Shown here: one piece after another, positions 58,708 to 64,000 of the stretch
How positions within the stretch are numbered: the first letter of the stretch is position 1
Layout: each line of letters opens with the position of its first letter
Assembly (NCBI GenBank): GCA_038501625.1
Contig: JAZAYU010000178.1
Location: 1-64,000 of the forward strand
Direction of reading: 5' to 3'
Source of the DNA: Corbicula japonica
Lineage: Eukaryota > Mollusca > Bivalvia > Venerida > Cyrenidae
Length of the DNA: 64,000 bases
Translations under genes and position numbers: made by a program
Notes under the pieces: model-generated
The model's database searches: none
Seen by the model: only the letters and a program-made list of their open reading frames with translations
Told to the model about the DNA's origin: nothing

Positions 58708-59470
58708 CAGGGATGGGAACGGATTCCTAAATCACTATTACGATAACCGTATCCGGTATCCGGATACTATCCAGAAAACTCTATCATTTTATCGATCATA
58801 TGCAATCATATGCAAGACGATTCTTACTAACGAAAATCCGCCTACTTCTACTAGCAGCGGACTAAGTAAAAACACAGATTTTTTTCAATAACTACATCAA
58901 AAATTGCTGTGAAACAAATTTATCGATAAATCACATATATCGGGTTAAAAATAGATGTTAAATTTATTGTTCTAGTGAAATGCATCATCTAACGTCTTTG
59001 GATATCGGCGACTAACGATAAGTGTTTGTTTTTTTCCTTTCATTTTTTTAATGCGGTCATTTCAAAATAACAAACTGTCAAGACTTTATTTGCTCAAAAT
59101 TCTGTTGCAATAAATGTCGGTTAATGCGAGGTTTTTCTCGTTAACGAAATTAAGCTAGTTGTTTGCATCTTGACAGGTGTCAAACATGCTCTTCCTGTCT
59201 CCGAAATAACCACTAAACAAACAATTAACACCTCTTTTGTCCGCCCTGCTGTGGCTGTAGGGCCGAGTTTCGCCTGGGGAAAACAATTTCACCATCGGGA
59301 AGAATGCATTTTAGAAAGATATACGAGTTAAAGCTAAATTTTTCAAAACTTGAACAAAAAATTGAAATTAAATTCGTATGAATATGACGGTATTCGGATA
59401 CGTGAATGGTTTCCGAATCAGATCTATCTATTCGGATATTCGGATATCCGGATAACCGTTCCCATCCCTT
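58708..59470. mobile_element. hAT-type non-autonomous transposon, 8-bp TSD
   Basis: Ends CAGGGATGGGAACGG and CCGTTCCCATCCCTT, flanked by direct ATTAGAAT at 58700-58707 and 59471-59478. CAGGGRTGGG-type ends with 8-bp duplications are characteristic of hAT elements. Subterminal GGATAACCG / CGGATATCCGG motifs occur at both ends. No transposase frame in the 763 bp. Confidence 0.88.
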
Positions 59471-59689
59471 ATTAGAATAAATAGACCAAAGTGCGGTGAT
59501 TCATTAAACTAACCAGAAAAGACACGCTAATATAATGCAATCAGCTGCATAGTTTCGGAATCATTTGGGTAATCGCTTTTGCTCTTTAGCGACTGGACTC
59601 TATATGACTTTTATTGTGACATTTTTAAACTATTTCCGAAGGGCGTATTTGAATACTTAAATTAAATATGATACCAAAATAATATTCTA

Positions 59690-60150
59690 AAGCGCTCTGC
59701 AGGCCTGGTTATTAACCTATCTATAGTTGATCATTTTGCTTTCCTCTTTGGTTGGACGGAAATGACAGGGGTGTATGAAAGTTTATGGGGAAATCTTTTA
59801 TAAGAACCTAGATCTCGATTTGTTTCTTTTATCCCTGTCATCGTGTTCTTGGTAATGAACTCCAGGTACTCTGGTCTCGGTAAGGTAATTGAGTACCCGC
59901 CCATTTGGCTTTGCAATGCTATTAGTTCATATGTTTTGATTTTTGTGTGTTTTGCCTCGTTTAAACCCCCGTTGCCACTGAAAGTTCCAAGGCGGCAACC
60001 CCTCTAGTTCTATTTTCGCTACTTTTTTGTGGCGTCTATTTTGAAACTGATAATTGTAATACCATGATCTCTTCTCCTCTCTACTTTTTGCTGTGTGGGG
60101 AGCCTGTGTCTGCTGGATGTGACAACTCTGATATACATATTTATTTTTTT
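59690..60150 (-). repeat. R1 copy on - strand upstream of C1q unit 5
   Basis: Reverse R1: GCGCTCTGCAGGCCTGGTTA ... TTATCCCTGTCATCGTGTTC ... CTGATATACATATTTATTTT. Part of a larger segment shared with the region upstream of C1q unit 3. It lacks the 5' third present in full copies. Confidence 0.7.
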
Positions 60151-60589
60151 TAAGAAAAAAAAATCTGGATATCGTCAAGATTGTCATAATTAAACAATGT
60201 TTTTCTCAAATAAACTGATAAATATGACATCATAATTACACAGAACATATTTGATGTCAATCCGCTATTCTATGTATTCATTTAAAATGAATAATTATCG
60301 TAACACAACGAACTAATTCGTTTTTTTTTGTTCTTAATCACGAAATTATATCATTACTGAATGTCTATGTTATTTTGTGGACAATTTTCACTGTTGTTTA
60401 CCATTGATCGCGCATTATCCTTTATGTTTTCAAATTAATTCTGTTAAAACAACTGACATTCCATTCTTAAGAATATCATTTTTGTAACTCTTGTTAACAA
60501 CATAGGGGGCACTTTATTTATTTAATCATGATATGTATTTGGCATATGATCATAATTACACTTGAATACTAGAGCACTGGCTTTAATCA

Positions 60590-60700
60590 TTTGTAGCTGC
60601 AGAGGGATTATGATTTGGTAAAGTTTATGCTCAATGTGATGGTAACTTTGTAGACAATCCTCACTGTGGTGTACCATTGAGAGCACTATATATAAAGTAA
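60590..60700 (+). promoter_or_regulatory. Conserved proximal promoter of C1q unit 5
   Basis: ATTTGTAGCTGCAGAGGG, GATGGTAACTTTGTAGACAA, CACTGTGGTGTACCATTGAG, AGCACTATATATAAAG. TATATATA at about 60688-60695 lies roughly 115 bases before the ATG. Nearly identical to the unit 3 promoter. Confidence 0.68.
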
Positions 60701-60808
60701 ACTTCCCGGCTTTCTCCGAAAATGTGTGATTCTGGTTTTAGAAAAAGTCTGTTTGGTAACTGACAAAACGTTTGTTTCTTATATCATGTTGAAACACCTG
60801 TTATCAAA

Positions 60809-62004
60809 ATGTACTGGAAAACATCGCTTGTTTTAGTTTGTTTGACTTTGAAGATGGTATTTGGTATCGAACCACAGTGTTCGCCTTTCCATTACCAAGA
60901 ACAAATGATCGAGAAAATGGTAAAACTGGAAATTTTCGTGCAGAAAATGAAATATGACATGACATTATTACAACAAAGAGTATTGGATGAGATAACAAGT
61001 TTGAATGAGGACAAAAAGCTTTTTAAGTCTGATTTGGAGATTGAAAAAAACATCATTGAGGAAGTATGCAAAGGAATATGAGGCAATAAAAGGTTACATC
61101 CTCTTCTTTTATGTAATTGTTGAACAAACGCTAAAAAATTGGTGGATCAATGAAATAATTTTAATAGCATTATTGTTCGCTTGTTGTTACAAAATTTTAC
61201 CAATGTTTACATTAAAATAGATGAAAACGGAACTTTGAAAGCCACCGAACACGACAAATGTGAAAATATTGCAGGCTCGTTTGATTGAGCCTGTTCATGG
61301 ACAGTAATGGAAATGCATATAAAGTATAGTGTGTTAACATTTTGCCTAATTAGCACTTACTTGCAGGTGTTTTCATATTGTTATTTATAAATAATACAAA
61401 TACAGATAATAAGCATTTACATTTCAATAATGAACAATAAATACAAAACAGTAGTATGCAAAAATGAAGGTATAGATTAATTTGTCTTTTGAGAGATATC
61501 TACAAAAAAGAAGCGATGTCCATTTCCATTCATACCTACAAATTATACACAAGTTATGCTGATCAGAAAATGATTCATAGTCTTAATATTGCAGATTCAG
61601 CGGTGTCACCAACAGTTGTCTTCTATGCTAAAGAGGTCACTAATACAGCGCTTGTGAGTGGAGCCACTTTCATATACAAGACTATTGTGCTGAATGATGG
61701 CAATGGTTACGACAACACTACAGGAAGGTTTACAGCACCGCTTGGAGGAACCTACCTGTTCACGGTTCAGTTTTGTTTGCTGTCTGGCGGCAGCAACTAT
61801 GTTTATTACGCCATTGTGTTAGATGGAGTTGAAATGAAAAAAGGGTTGTTCTACGACAACGACAATACAAAATGCTACACTGCAGACGTAATTGTAGTTC
61901 TCAAATCAGGTTCTCAGGTCTGGGTGACGGGTCCGTCTGTATCTGGATCACTTAGCCAGGCTTCCGATCGCTGGAACACATTCAGTGGTGTCCTTTTGCA
62001 TTAA
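60809..62004 (+). CDS. Secreted C1q-domain protein, unit 5 (one homopolymer frameshift)
   Basis: Exon 1 is 60809-61092 (donor ATAAAAG|GTTACA), exon 2 is 61595-62004 (acceptor TTAATATTGCAG). Residues 1-19 ([19 protein letters not shown]) are a signal peptide. The EPQCSPFHYQEQ motif and a coiled coil follow (MIEKMVKLEIFVQKM). The C1q domain reads [50 protein letters not shown], then TAA. Exon 1 contains GAAAAAAACATC (seven A) where unit 3 has six. As written the frame stops at 61079-61081, with the family segment KYAKEYEAIK in the shifted frame. With six A the two exons would join in phase (about 230 residues). The extra A is either a sequencing or assembly error, an allele, or a first disabling mutation. 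All other residues look under constraint, so I treat it as probably functional. Confidence 0.75.
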
Positions 62005-62905
62005 TTTAATATAAACATATAATAGTTCGACTGATTCAAAAAAAGTATGTGCAATATTATACATGTAAAAATATTTCAGAGTTCAAGAGCAAATTTACAT
62101 TATAAATGGTAAAAACAACATTAATAAGCAGTATGTCTTTAGAAAGAATAGTCTTATCTGCCGTTAATGTGTGCTTGGTAATTAACTTAAAAAGTGTAAA
62201 ATGTGTTCCTTCTTTTGAATTTCTTTTATATAATAATTTTTATAGAGAATAATATTCCATTGTACCCCAATGTATAATTGCTTTGCGAAACTCAGTTTAT
62301 TAGAACGTTGTTTATGTTTTCAGAACTTGTGATATGACCACTTTAACTTAATTGCTGTATATGTTGTAATAAATATTTTTTATGGAAATTAAAATTGCTT
62401 AAAGCGAACGTATTTTTTTTCGAATACCAGGGAGCGAATAATTGAAAAATGCCAAGTGTTGAACTGTGGCTGAATTTTTTCCTATAAACAAATAGAAATC
62501 GTGATACATTTAGCCGAACTTTAGTTCTGTGTTGATTATGGAATGTACACTACTCAAAAGTTCTAATCGCACGCTTGATAAATTTTAATTGTCCATACTG
62601 TTTGCTTGAATCTTTTAAAATAATGTAAATTATTCTACATCTAATAAATTCATCCAATTAGCGTCCATTATTTGTACCACGTGACCGTCCAATATTTTGC
62701 CGTAATCGATCCAAAAAAGTCCGTATTTTTTTCATATTGGATGATTAAGTGCAAATGCACTTTACCATTGTTTTACAACGATAAAAGCCGTTGACCGTAA
62801 ACATGATCCGAATGAAAAACTTAATAAATTGGATACAATATGGAATATATATGGAATAGTCTTTAAACGCTTGTAAAGTCATGCTTCATTTATTAGATGT
62901 AGAAT
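62005..62905. other. No recognisable feature downstream of C1q unit 5
   Basis: AT-rich sequence with several AATAAA-like words (for example about 62371) that could serve as poly-A signals. No coding or repeat structure recognised. Confidence 0.4.
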
Positions 62906-62909
62906 AAAA

Positions 62910-63072
62910 AGGTTATTAGACGTTTTACTGTACAATACGGGATATATTTGGACTCGTACACAGCTTGAAAAGTAATATTGGACTCGCCTAACGGCTCGTC
63001 CAATATGACTTTTCAAGCTGTGTACTCGTCCAAATATATTCCCGTATTGTACAGTAAAACCTCTAATAACCT
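62910..63072. repeat. 163-bp fold-back hairpin
   Basis: Arms of about 75 bases with few mismatches: AGGTTATTAGACGTTTTACT...AATATTGGAC against GTCCAATATGACTTTTCAAG...AAAACCTCTAATAACCT. The centre is TCGCCTAACGGCTC. Probably a fold-back MITE. Confidence 0.8.
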
Positions 63073-63089
63073 ATAATTATAAAACTCAT

Positions 63090-63520
63090 TCCGGGCAAAT
63101 CACATCTGAAGTAGATAAAACATTAACATAAAAATGACAGTGCCTCTAGCTGGGAGCGAACCCGCACCCTTAGTGTAAAAATTAAACATTAACATAAAGA
63201 CAAACATCTTCAAGCTGAGTGTCGGTACCGGCATTCTTATGATAACAACAATTGCCTACTGTCAAAAAGGGATGTTACTGAAATGTAACATATAAAAGTG
63301 AAATATGCATAGCAGGATTGATCAAATCCTGAAAACACAGCCAAAACGTAGCGAAAAACAGAGCATGATGTTTTACTATGCGCAATTTAAAAATTGAGAG
63401 TACAAACAATTAACAAAAATGAGAAGGACCATATACTAGGTATTACCGTTTACCAACGGTCATTATGCATCTAGCAATCTCACCTATTCTGTCGAAACAA
63501 AATAAGTACATATAGTTTAA
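63090..63520 (+). repeat. R2 followed by truncated R1, with tRNA-like box-B fragment
   Basis: 63090-63290 matches R2 (AAATCACATCTGAAGTAGAT, AAGACAAACATCTTCAAGC). The interrupted patch at 63137-63172 carries the reversed tRNA-like end AGCTGGGAGCGAACCCGCAC. 63296-63480 is R1 5' text (GTGAAATATGCATAGCAGGA, CAATTAACAAAAATGAGAAG). From 63660 R3 text follows (ACCGAACTTGACAAACAATC, GCAGGCTCGGTTTGACTG). Confidence 0.6.
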
Positions 63521-64000
63521 GTGACTGCAAGGAAACCATAGTTTATATCTCCGAATACTTTCTTTTCAGAAATAGTTATATTGATCATTTATTAATAACT
63601 TCGTTCAGTAAAGAACGTATATATCTTTTTGTGATAAATACATATGTAGATGAAGAAAAAGAATTCACCGAACTTGACAAACAATCGTAATATTGCAGGC
63701 TCGGTTTGACTGAACATGTTTTATGAGCAGTGATGGGAATGCATATTATATAAAGCTGCGGGTGAAGCGCAGATTGATAATTACACAGACATCTTTTATC
63801 ATACTCAATGGCCTTTAGATTGCGATTATCACAAAACTAATTGAATGTACAAGGGGGCTTTTTAAAGCCGCCACACCGCATTAACGCATTGCTACTGTGA
63901 TATTTAAATAGATGAGCCTGTTATTTTGTGTTGTGTTCAGCGATTTTCAAAGTTCTTAATCAATTACAACAATAGCAATACAAATCTAATCCATGAGTAC

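Overview
The window is eukaryotic nuclear DNA. It is AT-rich, its genes have GT-AG introns, and it is packed with transposon remnants, microsatellites and fold-back repeats. An expanded family of short secreted C1q-domain proteins plus an invertebrate-type tRNA-derived SINE point to a bivalve mollusc. A dreissenid or other heterodont is a guess from overall feel only. No operons, CRISPR arrays or prokaryotic signals were seen.

Layout. (1) 141-3219: the last five coding exons of a ciliary radial spoke head gene (RSPH4A/RSPH6A type), intact to its stop and followed by poly-A signals. (2) 3.2-7.5 kb: gene-free, with repeat fragments. (3) From 7.6 kb to 62 kb: a head-to-tail cluster of five C1q-domain units, all on the + strand. 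Each unit has a signal-peptide/coiled-coil exon, a phase-1 intron and one C1q exon. Unit 1 (7668-9174) is a pseudogene. Unit 2 (18227-24089) is intact. Unit 3 (36228-46196) is a pseudogene with an 8.4-kb insertion in its intron. Unit 4 (50922-54276) is intact but uses a GC-AG intron and has a C-terminal extension. Unit 5 (60809-62004) is intact except for a +1 in a 7-A run. Units 2-5 share a block upstream of the ATG, with a TATA-like box in three of them.

The DNA between and inside these genes is mostly mobile elements. Several have both ends and target-site duplications visible: a mariner-type MITE, a Tc1 relic, a hAT-type element (8-bp TSD), two Harbinger-like MITEs (3-bp TSD), two TTAA-flanked elements, a 4-bp TSD element, a SINE (13-bp TSD), and two large inverted-repeat elements with CAC... 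termini and 5-bp TSDs (24873-29084 and 37331-45723). There is also a 5'-truncated LINE with a broken reverse transcriptase, followed by a Crypton-type tyrosine recombinase relic. A ~0.7-kb dispersed repeat, called R1 here, recurs more than ten times.

The most unusual object is the 8.4-kb element in the intron of C1q unit 3. Its outer inverted repeats enclose two opposed satellite arrays rich in GCGGCCTAG 9-mers, and the unoccupied site can be read in the intron of C1q unit 5. All family names were assigned by eye, without database searches.
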